Assembly: GCA_025449435.1 (NCBI GenBank)
Contig: JANWJO010000120.1
Span: 1 to 10,537, forward strand
Direction of reading: 5' to 3'
Source of the DNA: Chloroflexota bacterium
Lineage (GTDB): Bacteria; Chloroflexota; UBA4733
DNA length: 10,537 nucleotides
How positions within the stretch are numbered: the stretch's first letter is position 1; each line of letters opens with the position of its first letter. Shown here one piece after another: positions 1 through 6,446 of this stretch. The notes beneath the pieces are model-generated. The model was not told the DNA's origin, did no database searches, and saw only the letters and a program-made list of their open reading frames with translations. The position numbers and the translations under genes were made by a program.

Positions 1-148
1 GGCAGGCGTTGCACAGGGCTCGTCATCGATCCAGCTGTCCTTTCTCTGCCTCGCTAGCACGCGCCCGATCACGGCATTTCAGGTGGCACCGCCAGCGGAC
101 CTGGTGCGAGCTGCCGGCGCTGCGGCTCGCTCGGCTCCAGATATACGG

Positions 149-154
149 TAGAAT
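149..154 (+). promoter_or_regulatory. Candidate -10 element upstream of pdxS
   Basis: TAGAAT at 149-154 differs from the TATAAT consensus by one base and lies in the only AT-richer patch (about 141-163) of an otherwise GC-rich leader. No convincing TTGACA-like -35 box is found 16-18 bases upstream. If used, transcription would start near 161, giving a pdxS leader of about 65 bases that contains the inverted repeats at 166-214. Seen: the hexamer and its position. Inferred: promoter activity. Confidence 0.3.
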
Positions 155-165
155 AGCAAAAAGCA

Positions 166-214
166 GTGTCCGGGCATCGTGTGTTATGGCAACCCAAGTA
201 CCGCCGGACACGAT
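166..214 (+). promoter_or_regulatory. Leader with two mutually exclusive stems ahead of pdxS
   Basis: GTGTCCGG (166-173) is perfectly complementary to CCGGACAC (204-211). ATCGTGT (176-182) is perfectly complementary to ACACGAT (208-214). Both stems use bases 208-211, so only one can form at a time, and the second ends one base before the pdxS ribosome binding site (AGGAG, 216-220). The arrangement could be an RNA switch or a DNA operator, or it could be chance. I know of no established riboswitch that it matches. Confidence 0.35.
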
Positions 215-226
215 CAGGAGTTTACG

Positions 227-1111
227 ATGGCGGAAACCGGAACAGTTGCACTCAAGCGCGGGCTCGCCCAGATGCTTAAGGGCGGCGTCATCATGGACGT
301 CGTGACGGCCGATCAAGCCAAAGTCGCGGAAGAAGCCGGTGCGGTTGCGGTGATGGCGCTGGAACGCGTCCCGGCAGACATCCGCGCCGCTGGCGGTGTG
401 GCCCGGATGAGCGATCCCCAGCTGATCCAGGAGATTATGGACGCGGTGTCCATCCCTGTTATGGCAAAGGTGCGCATCGGGCATTTCGTAGAAGCGCAAA
501 TTCTCGAGGCGCTCGGGGTCGACTATATCGATGAAAGCGAAGTGCTCACCCCGGCCGACAATCAGTTCCATATCAACAAGCACAACTTTAAAGTGCCCTA
601 CGTATGCGGCTGCCGCGACCTCGGTGAAGCCCTGCGCCGGGTCGGCGAAGGTGCGGCCATGATTCGCACCAAAGGAGAAGCCGGCACGGGCAACGTGGTG
701 GAGGCGGTGAGCCACCTGCGCGCCGTGATGGATGGCATCCGCCGCCTGCGCAACCAGCCCGAAGAAGAGTTGATGGCCGAGGCCAAGGCTCTCGGTGCTC
801 CTTACGATTTGGTTCGGGAAGTGCAGGCGCTGGGTAGGTTGCCGGTGGTGATGTTTACCGCAGGTGGGGTGGCCACGCCAGCCGATGCCGCATTGCTCAT
901 GCAACTGGGCGCCGAAGGCGTGTTCGTCGGTTCAGGTATCTTCAAGGCGAGCGATCCTGCCCGCCGTGCCAAGGCCATCGTGCAGGCCACCACGCACTAC
1001 AACGATCCCAAACTCCTGGCAGAAGTGTCGCGCGGCATCGGCGCACCCATGCCAGGCATCGAAATTAGCACCATTCCCAAGGCGGAACTGCTCGCTGTTC
1101 GAGGCTGGTAG
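227..1111 (+). CDS. pdxS: Pyridoxal 5'-phosphate synthase lyase/synthase subunit PdxS
   Basis: PdxS is the TIM-barrel synthase subunit of the deoxyxylulose-5-phosphate-independent vitamin B6 pathway. In the cytoplasm it makes PLP from ribose 5-phosphate, glyceraldehyde 3-phosphate and ammonia supplied by PdxT. The 294 residues are the usual length. D24 (in GGVIMDVV), K81 (in MAKVRIGH) and K149 (in [10 protein letters not shown]) fall at the same numbers as the catalytic residues of Bacillus subtilis PdxS, the two lysines being those that bind the intermediates. The family blocks [14 protein letters not shown] and [11 protein letters not shown] are intact. The ATG at 227 was chosen because AGGAG (216-220) lies 6 bases upstream; the frame is open back to 179, but that part has no family similarity. 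pdxT follows 8 bases after the stop, so the two are surely co-transcribed. Confidence 0.98.
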   Translation: MAETGTVALKRGLAQMLKGGVIMDVVTADQAKVAEEAGAVAVMALERVPADIRAAGGVARMSDPQLIQEIMDAVSIPVMAKVRIGHFVEAQILEALGVDYIDESEVLTPADNQFHINKHNFKVPYVCGCRDLGEALRRVGEGAAMIRTKGEAGTGNVVEAVSHLRAVMDGIRRLRNQPEEELMAEAKALGAPYDLVREVQALGRLPVVMFTAGGVATPADAALLMQLGAEGVFVGSGIFKASDPARRAKAIVQATTHYNDPKLLAEVSRGIGAPMPGIEISTIPKAELLAVRGW

Positions 1112-1119
1112 GCAGTACC

Positions 1120-1764
1120 GTGCCGTCCCCCATCGGGCCCATTGGCGTGCTGGCCCTGCAAGGCGCTTTCATCGAACACGAGGCGATGCTGGCTTCCATC
1201 GGTGTCGCCACACGGCGCGTCACCCTGCCCCGACACCTCGCCGGTATTGGTGGGTTGGTGATTCCCGGTGGCGAAAGCACTACCATTGGCAAACTCATGG
1301 TGGAGTGGGAGTTGCTTGACCCAATTCGCCACCTCGGCAAACTCGGTATGCCCGTCTTCGGCAGTTGTGCTGGCGCTATCCTGCTGGCGAAAGATGCCGG
1401 CCGGGAGCAACCGTTGCTGGAACTTATGGACCTGCGTGTCGAGCGCAACGCGTTTGGCCGTCAGGTCGATAGCTTCAAGACGGCACTAGAAATCCCAGTG
1501 CTTGGCACGGAGCCATTCCCTGGCGTGTTCATCCGCGCACCGCGCATCGTAGCCACCGGTAGCGGTGTGCAGGTGTTGTGCACACTGCCGGATGGCAGCA
1601 TCGTGGCTGCGCGGCAGAACAACTTGCTGGCGGTCTCCTTTCACGCTGAACTCACGGAGGATACGCGCCTTCACCGATACTTTGTGTCGATGGTCGAACG
1701 CGCCGCAGAGACAAACAAGCATTCGGTATTAGATGGTACGGGCATCACGCCAGCGACGGCGTAA
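1120..1764 (+). CDS. pdxT: Pyridoxal 5'-phosphate synthase glutaminase subunit PdxT
   Basis: PdxT is a class I glutamine amidotransferase that hydrolyses glutamine and channels the ammonia to PdxS. Visible family marks are GVLALQGAFIEH at the N-terminus, the glutamine-binding GGEST (50-54), the nucleophile C83 in GSCAGAILLA, RNAFGRQVDSF (109-119), and H175/E177 completing the triad. The usual HPE is HAE here (Pro to Ala), an uncommon but probably tolerated change. The product is 214 residues, slightly long for the family (about 190-200); the extra length is about five residues at the N-terminus and an unrelated tail after SMVERAAE. The start is GTG, with GGTAGG overlapping the end of pdxS as a modest ribosome binding site. 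The pair forms the expected 12+12 complex (known for the family). Confidence 0.97.
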   Translation: MPSPIGPIGVLALQGAFIEHEAMLASIGVATRRVTLPRHLAGIGGLVIPGGESTTIGKLMVEWELLDPIRHLGKLGMPVFGSCAGAILLAKDAGREQPLLELMDLRVERNAFGRQVDSFKTALEIPVLGTEPFPGVFIRAPRIVATGSGVQVLCTLPDGSIVAARQNNLLAVSFHAELTEDTRLHRYFVSMVERAAETNKHSVLDGTGITPATA

Positions 1765-1817
1765 CGCGCTCTTGAGTTTTCTGGCGTTGGCGCCTGGAGC
1801 GAGAGGTGATGGGTAAC

Positions 1818-2852
1818 GTGACCGCGCATCATCCTCGGCTTGCGCGGATTCCCGATCTGGTCCGTCTGCAGCACATTGAGTTCGACCCGGTGGGCGGTCC
1901 GCTCACCAGGCTCGATATCGAGTTGGCGCCCAACCTGGCGTCGATGATCCTGGCCGGCTCGTCCGGTATCGGGCGACATCGCATTTTCCTTTCCGTTGAC
2001 GATGCCAAGTCCATGACTGCCGTCCATGTCGTGCGTCATACGCCAGCCAAGCGATGGGTGGTAGTGCGCACGGGTGAGACAGACGGAGGGAGCGATCAGC
2101 TCGCCGACCTTCTCGACGCCGTGGCTTTCGCTGCAGGAGACTGCGGTATCGAGCGCATCGTCGCAAGCGTGCTCGACGACGACGACCGCCTCCCGGTATT
2201 CGAGCTTTCTGGCTTTCGCCCACTCACACGCGAAACGGTCATGGTGGCTTCCCTAACCGATGTGGCAGGCTCCGTGGATGCGCCCGTGAACATCCGCCCA
2301 TTTCAACAGAAGGACCTGGGCAAAGCACAACGGCTCTTCACCAACGTCACTCCCCAACACCTTGGTCTGGTCGACCTCATGACCGCGGAAGAATTTGCCC
2401 GTCAGTTCGTGAGCCGTAAATGCACCGCTGTTGTTGCGGAAAGTGGTGGTGACCTCTGTGCCGCTGTTGGGCTCCGCCGCGCCGCCTCCTCACCGGAGGC
2501 CGTCGCCACCCTCTTAGCCCAGATCGGCGCCGAAATGCCGGCGCTGGCCGTCCTCAACCACTCGATGGAAATGAGCCGCGCAGCCGGTGTCCAACTGGTG
2601 TGGTTACCGGTACGTGACTATCAAAGCGAACTGGTGACCTTCGCGCGCCGGCTGGGCTTCGAAGTGGTGGGCCGGCGCACCGTGCTCGCTCGTAACACCG
2701 TCGCCATGGTGCGTCACCCAGTGTTTGCATTCCGTCGCGAGGCTGCAGCACCGGCTCCGGTGGTCCCTGGATCGCGAATTGTGCACGTCGATCCGACGCA
2801 AGGGCCGCACCAGAGCAGAGCGGCGTCTCGCATCCGCCGGAGGCCGCACTGA
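1818..2852 (+). CDS. GNAT-like protein with two related halves, function unknown
   Basis: I recognise this only at fold level. The protein (344 residues) appears to hold two GNAT acetyltransferase-like halves. In each, a helix is followed by GF-x4-R-x-T-V, typical of the last strands of a GNAT fold: residues 132-141 (after VFELS) and 280-289 (after FARRL). The second half opens with NIRPFQQKDLGKAQRLF (158-174), a typical GNAT first strand and helix. I see no clear Q/RxxGxG/A acetyl-CoA loop in either half, so catalysis is uncertain. The last 25 or so residues are a Pro/Arg-rich tail. GTG 1818 was chosen because AGGTGAT (1804-1810), an excellent anti-SD match, sits 7 bases upstream; GTG 1806 and ATG 1809 in the same frame overlap that site. 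The 53-base gap after pdxT suggests one operon, though a role in B6 metabolism is not shown. Confidence 0.6.
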   Translation: MTAHHPRLARIPDLVRLQHIEFDPVGGPLTRLDIELAPNLASMILAGSSGIGRHRIFLSVDDAKSMTAVHVVRHTPAKRWVVVRTGETDGGSDQLADLLDAVAFAAGDCGIERIVASVLDDDDRLPVFELSGFRPLTRETVMVASLTDVAGSVDAPVNIRPFQQKDLGKAQRLFTNVTPQHLGLVDLMTAEEFARQFVSRKCTAVVAESGGDLCAAVGLRRAASSPEAVATLLAQIGAEMPALAVLNHSMEMSRAAGVQLVWLPVRDYQSELVTFARRLGFEVVGRRTVLARNTVAMVRHPVFAFRREAAAPAPVVPGSRIVHVDPTQGPHQSRAASRIRRRPH

Positions 2853-2941
2853 CAAGGCACACCGTAAGGCAGTTTCAGTCGCGCCTTTGCGGCGAGGTAG
2901 CCCTGTTGCTTGTACGCCTACCCAGTATTTCCCATCGCCGC

Positions 2942-2957
2942 TGCCACCACGGTGGCA
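2942..2957. repeat. Inverted repeat upstream of the R3H ATPase gene
   Basis: TGCCACC (2942-2948) and GGTGGCA (2951-2957) are perfect 7-base inverted arms separated by AC, about 30 bases before the start of the next gene in the 135-base gap 2853-2987. No T-run follows, so this is not an obvious intrinsic terminator. The compact dyad would suit a dimeric regulator, or it may be chance in GC-rich DNA. I see nothing else clear in this gap. Confidence 0.3.
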
Positions 2958-2987
2958 TGACGCATGCTCAGCAAGTAATGAGAGGGT

Positions 2988-4628
2988 GTGTCCGTCTTGC
3001 TAAGTGATCAACACGCCATCACCGACGACCTCGACGTGCTCTTTGCCGTGCTACCTGAGCGCGTGCGTGAATCGCTGATAGCCATGCCGGATAGCGCTGC
3101 ATTGCTCGAAGTCGTGCTCGACCTCGGCCGTGAGCCGGAGGCACGATTTCTCAACCGGGAGGAGTCACTTGATCTCGACCCCATAACGACGGCTGACATT
3201 GAATTGGTACTCGGACACATCAGCGCAATCGGCGACGATAACCGCGCGGGCATCGAGCGCACGCTGCATCGCATTTCGGTGATCCACAATCGGTTCGGGA
3301 AGCCAGTTGGCCTTACCTGCCGGGTTGGCCGCGCCGTTTCCGGCACCATCACGATCATGCGCGACCTGGTCGAGTCTGGCCAGAGCATCTTGTTGCTGGG
3401 CAAACCAGGCGTGGGTAAGACCACCATGCTGCGCGAGGTGGCGCGCGTGCTGTCCGACGACTTGCGCAAGCGGGTCATCATTGTGGACACCTCCAATGAG
3501 ATTGCTGGCGACGGTGATATTCCCCACCCTGGGATCGGTCGCTCCCGCCGTATGCAGGTATCCACTCCCTCCGCGCAGCACGCCGTGATGATCGAGGCCG
3601 TGGAGAACCACATGCCGGAAGTCATCATCATCGACGAAATTGGCACCGAGTTGGAGGCGGCTGCCGCGCGCACCATCGCCGAACGCGGCGTCCAGCTCAT
3701 TGGCACCGCCCATGGCAACTCGCTCGATAACCTCATGGCCAACCCAACATTGTCGGACCTCATTGGTGGCATTCAGACCGTCACACTGGGCGATGATGAG
3801 GCCCGCCGGCGGGGGACACAAAAGTCGGTGCTGGAGCGCAAGGCGCCGCCGACGTTTCAAGTGGTGGTCGAGATCATCGACTGGCAACACGTCAGCGTAC
3901 ACGCCAATGTGGCTGACACCATCGACGCCATTTTGAGAAGCCAGCAGACCGTGATCGAGGTGCGCGAGCGCGCCGCCGATGGATCGGTGCACCGTACCCA
4001 ACTCTACAGTTCCAACCAGCGCACACTGCGTACCGAACGACAAGCTCGGTTTCCCACCGGCCAGAGCCGCCCCGCACCTTCGCGGCGCTTTGCTGACGAG
4101 TTCGAACACGCGCCTGTCGCTGAAGAACGTGACGATGCCATCCAACTGCCCGAACGGCGCGTACCGTTGACTCCGATCAAGGTCTACCCCTTCGGCGTGT
4201 CCACCTCCAAACTCGAGCAAGCAGCCCGCGGCTTGCAGGTGCCGCTTGAGCTGGTACGCGACCTGTCCAGCGCACAAATCATGCTGACCTTGCGCAGCTA
4301 CTTCCGCCGCTTTCCCGATACCATGAAGGAAGCCGAACAGCACAGCATCCCCGTTCACGTGTTGCGGAGCAACACCCTGGCGCAACTACAGCAGGTGCTG
4401 CTTATGTTGTTTGGCCTAAGTGACGACGGTGACCGCCAAGCTATTGTCCAAACCGAGCAGGCCATCGAGCGCGTCCTCGACCGGCAGGAGCCCGTCGAGT
4501 TGCCACCCGCCAACGCCTACATTCGCAAGATGCAACATGCAATGGCCGACCGCTACAATCTGGCGTCCAAGAGTTGGGGACGCGAACCCAACAGACGGGT
4601 GCGCATCTCACACGGCGCTGGCGACTAG
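2988..4628 (+). CDS. SpoIIIAA-type AAA ATPase with C-terminal R3H nucleic-acid-binding domain
   Basis: A cytoplasmic P-loop ATPase fused to a nucleic-acid-binding domain; its cellular role is unknown. Residues 1-130 form the N-terminal region ([27 protein letters not shown]). Walker A is GKPGVGKTT (138-146), followed by [20 protein letters not shown]; Walker B is [11 protein letters not shown] with D216/E217; then [16 protein letters not shown] and the [24 protein letters not shown] block. These match the SpoIIIAA/stage III sporulation ATPase family. A variable linker is followed by a domain around 395-480 ([28 protein letters not shown]) and a terminal R3H motif, R513-KMQ-H517, in [17 protein letters not shown]. 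At 546 residues it is far longer than Firmicute SpoIIIAA. The start is uncertain: GTG 2988 overlaps the GAGAGGG site (2980-2986), and TTG 2997 has better spacing. tmk begins 4 bases after the stop. Confidence 0.9.
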   Translation: MSVLLSDQHAITDDLDVLFAVLPERVRESLIAMPDSAALLEVVLDLGREPEARFLNREESLDLDPITTADIELVLGHISAIGDDNRAGIERTLHRISVIHNRFGKPVGLTCRVGRAVSGTITIMRDLVESGQSILLLGKPGVGKTTMLREVARVLSDDLRKRVIIVDTSNEIAGDGDIPHPGIGRSRRMQVSTPSAQHAVMIEAVENHMPEVIIIDEIGTELEAAAARTIAERGVQLIGTAHGNSLDNLMANPTLSDLIGGIQTVTLGDDEARRRGTQKSVLERKAPPTFQVVVEIIDWQHVSVHANVADTIDAILRSQQTVIEVRERAADGSVHRTQLYSSNQRTLRTERQARFPTGQSRPAPSRRFADEFEHAPVAEERDDAIQLPERRVPLTPIKVYPFGVSTSKLEQAARGLQVPLELVRDLSSAQIMLTLRSYFRRFPDTMKEAEQHSIPVHVLRSNTLAQLQQVLLMLFGLSDDGDRQAIVQTEQAIERVLDRQEPVELPPANAYIRKMQHAMADRYNLASKSWGREPNRRVRISHGAGD

Positions 4629-4632
4629 CAGA

Positions 4633-5259
4633 GTGGGCGGCCTGTTCCTGTCGTTCGAGGGCATCGATGGCAGCGGCAAGTCGACGCAACTGCGGTTGCT
4701 CGCTACACATATTGAGCGACGTGGGCGCCACCTGGTGCAGACGCGCGAGCCCGGCGGTACACCCTTAGGCGAGGAGCTTCGACGGCTCATTTTGCACCCG
4801 CCCGCAGGGACCAACGATGTCACCGCCGAGTTGCTTATGCTCAACGCTGCACGTGCACAACTGGTGAACTCGGTCATTCAGCCTGCCCTTGTAGGTGGTG
4901 ACGTGGTGCTCGCTGACCGGTTCTTCGACGCCACGCTTGCCTATCAGGGCTATGGTCGAGGTGGTGATCTCGCTGCGATGCGCACGGTCATCGACATCGC
5001 CATAGGACCCTGCATACCGGCTTGTACTTTGCTTCTGGATGTGTCAGTGGAGACCGCCCGCCGTCGCCTGGAACAGCGCGGCGCATCGAACTTTTTCGAC
5101 AGCATGGGGCCAGCCTTCGCGCAGCGCGTGCGTGACGGCTACCTGGCCCTCGCTTATGCTGAGCCCGGGCGCTTCCTGGTCCTCGATGGAGAAGCAGCGC
5201 CCGAGGATGTCTGTGTGCGTCTCCTGAAGGAGCTTTCCCGGCGCGGCATCGTGCTCTAA
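4633..5259 (+). CDS. tmk: Thymidylate kinase (dTMP kinase)
   Basis: Phosphorylates dTMP to dTDP with ATP in the cytoplasm, an essential step of dTTP synthesis. The P-loop is FEGIDGSGKST (8-18), the TREPGGTPLGEELRRLIL segment binds dTMP, and the ADR motif (D95, R96) leads into FFDATLAYQGYGRG, where an Ala replaces the usual Ser/Thr. LLLDVSVETARRRLEQRG precedes the LID region, and FAQRVRDGYLALAYAEPGRFLVLD is a typical C-terminal part. The 208 residues fit the family. The start is taken as GTG 4633, directly before GLFLSFEGIDG; the open frame upstream overlaps the ATPase gene and lacks similarity. No good ribosome binding site is seen, and the 4-base spacing after the upstream stop suggests translational coupling. 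Confidence 0.95.
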   Translation: MGGLFLSFEGIDGSGKSTQLRLLATHIERRGRHLVQTREPGGTPLGEELRRLILHPPAGTNDVTAELLMLNAARAQLVNSVIQPALVGGDVVLADRFFDATLAYQGYGRGGDLAAMRTVIDIAIGPCIPACTLLLDVSVETARRRLEQRGASNFFDSMGPAFAQRVRDGYLALAYAEPGRFLVLDGEAAPEDVCVRLLKELSRRGIVL

Positions 5260-5273
5260 CCTGCCTATCTGGC

Positions 5274-5310
5274 CACCGTATCGCCCATCATTGTTGCTAC
5301 AATCACGGTG
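5274..5310. promoter_or_regulatory. Nested inverted repeats and possible -10 box upstream of the Ldh2 gene
   Basis: ATTGT (5290-5294) and ACAAT (5299-5303) form a 5+5 dyad around TGCT, flanked by CACCG (5274-5278) and CGGTG (5306-5310), also complementary. TACAAT (5298-5303) in the right arm resembles a -10 box; no good -35 is visible. The element lies in the 104-base gap between tmk and the dehydrogenase gene, 54 bases before the chosen start, and could be an operator overlapping a promoter. No T-tract follows, so a terminator for tmk is unlikely. Confidence 0.3.
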
Positions 5311-5352
5311 CCGGGCGCGAGAGTGTGCCGGCAATCACCGCTCACGCGACGA

Positions 5353-5359
5353 GGGAGGA
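5353..5359 (+). promoter_or_regulatory. Ribosome binding site fixing the Ldh2 start
   Basis: GGGAGGA is a strong anti-SD match 4 bases upstream of GTG 5364. It supports that start over the in-frame GTG at 5325, which would add 13 residues without family similarity. Confidence 0.6.
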
Positions 5360-5363
5360 ACGG

Positions 5364-6407
5364 GTGCCAGCAACTTCCGTTCCCGTCGAACAACTCCGGC
5401 AGAGCATGACCGCCGTACTGGCATTTCATACGGTCAGCGATGGCGATGCGGTGGCCATTGCTGATGTGTTGCTCGATGGCGAGTTGCGCGGCTATGACGA
5501 CCACGGCGTGCTATTTCTGGCGAACCTCACCGAGTGGTTTCGCAGCGGAGCGATGAATCCCACACCTACACCGCGCGTGTTGCACCAACGGCGCGCCGGT
5601 GCGTTGGTGGATGGTGACGGTGGTTGTGGCGTCATCGGCGCGACCGTCGCGATGGAGACCTGTTTATCGCTGGCGAGCGACCACGGCATGGCGGCCGTCG
5701 GATTGCAGCGCTCCGGCCACTTTGTCGCCGCAGCTCCCTACGCCTTGATGGCTGCACGGCGCGGCTTCATTGGTTTTGTAACCTCTAATACGCCGCCCCT
5801 GATGGCGCCTACCGGTGGCCTTTCCCGGTCGCTGGGCACCAATCCGCTGGCCTACGCCTTCCCCAATGGGGAGCAGGACCCGTTGCTGCTGGACATGGCC
5901 ACCTCAGCCATCGCCGGTTACAAGGTGCGGCTGGCAGCTAAGGAGGGGAGGCACCTCGACGAGGGCCTGATCACGGATGCGGAAGGCAAGCCCAGCACCG
6001 ACCCTAACGACTTCGTACGCGGCGGTTTGGTGCTGCCGTCTGGGGGATACAAAGGCTACGGGCTCGCCTTGGTGGTCGATGTGCTCAGTGGTGTCCTCAC
6101 GGGTGCGGGGTTTGGCCAGACCGCCAGCGTGACCAACGGCAAAGGCGGCCAGTTTTTCATGGCCATCGATCCAGAGTTATTCATGCCGCTCGATCAGTTT
6201 GTGGAACGTTTGCAGGAAGACATCCGGCAGGTAAAGTCCGGCCGCAAGGCGGCAGGTGTTGAGGAAATCTTTGTGCCCGGTGAGCGAGGGCAACGCCGTA
6301 GGCGCGAGCTCCTGGCGGCCGGGTCGGCGCCGCTCAGCGCTATTAGCTACCAAGCACTCGTTGACGAATGTACACGTGCGGCCGTGCGTGTGCCCGGCGC
6401 ACACTGA
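5364..6407 (+). CDS. Ldh2-family (malate/L-lactate/ureidoglycolate-type) NAD(P)-dependent dehydrogenase
   Basis: A member of the Ldh_2 family of soluble 2-hydroxyacid (or related imine) oxidoreductases, which use NAD(P) and are unrelated to Rossmann-fold LDH/MDH. Family blocks are LRGYDDHGV (41-49), the RSGHF segment with candidate catalytic H119 (116-120), VTSNTPPLMAPTGG (139-152), LGTNP (157-161), LDMATS (176-181), ITDAEGKPSTDP (203-214) and GGYKGYGLAL (227-236). The 347 residues are of normal length. The more usual sequence after the first His is SHGVxR; here it is DDHGVLFL, without the Arg thought to help bind the substrate carboxylate, so the substrate cannot be assigned. The formate dehydrogenase gene starts 39 bases after the stop; the two may be co-transcribed, but a shared pathway is only a possibility. 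Confidence 0.9.
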   Translation: MPATSVPVEQLRQSMTAVLAFHTVSDGDAVAIADVLLDGELRGYDDHGVLFLANLTEWFRSGAMNPTPTPRVLHQRRAGALVDGDGGCGVIGATVAMETCLSLASDHGMAAVGLQRSGHFVAAAPYALMAARRGFIGFVTSNTPPLMAPTGGLSRSLGTNPLAYAFPNGEQDPLLLDMATSAIAGYKVRLAAKEGRHLDEGLITDAEGKPSTDPNDFVRGGLVLPSGGYKGYGLALVVDVLSGVLTGAGFGQTASVTNGKGGQFFMAIDPELFMPLDQFVERLQEDIRQVKSGRKAAGVEEIFVPGERGQRRRRELLAAGSAPLSAISYQALVDECTRAAVRVPGAH

Positions 6408-6433
6408 ACGCTCTTGCCCCAAGCGGGTGGATC

Positions 6434-6439
6434 GGAGGG
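6434..6439 (+). promoter_or_regulatory. Ribosome binding site of the formate dehydrogenase alpha gene
   Basis: GGAGGG lies 7 bases before ATG 6447 and favours this start over the in-frame TTG at 6414. Confidence 0.6.
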
Positions 6440-6446
6440 CACCTCG

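Noticed and set aside
1..26. Possible start of a divergent minus-strand gene (ATG at 26 reading leftward, with AGAAAGGA 11 bases upstream)
   Set aside because: Only eight codons are inside the window and spacing is long, so it cannot be supported.
106..130. GCGAGC/GCTCGC hairpin as a terminator of an upstream gene
   Set aside because: It has a 13-base loop and no following T-tract.
2..151. Open + strand frame from the window edge to a TAG at 149-151, possibly the tail of an upstream gene
   Set aside because: The 49 codons have no recognisable similarity and could be chance.
23..904. Long open frame on the minus strand opposite pdxS
   Set aside because: It is the antisense shadow of the certain pdxS gene and its translation, rich in His, Arg and Gly, shows no family features.
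1783..1794. GGCG-TTGG-CGCC hairpin after pdxT as a terminator
   Set aside because: It has only four base pairs and no T-run, and the next gene's ribosome binding site follows at once.
3165..4385. 406-codon open frame on the minus strand
   Set aside because: It lies wholly opposite the R3H ATPase gene, whose motifs are unmistakable; its length reflects GC-rich codon bias.
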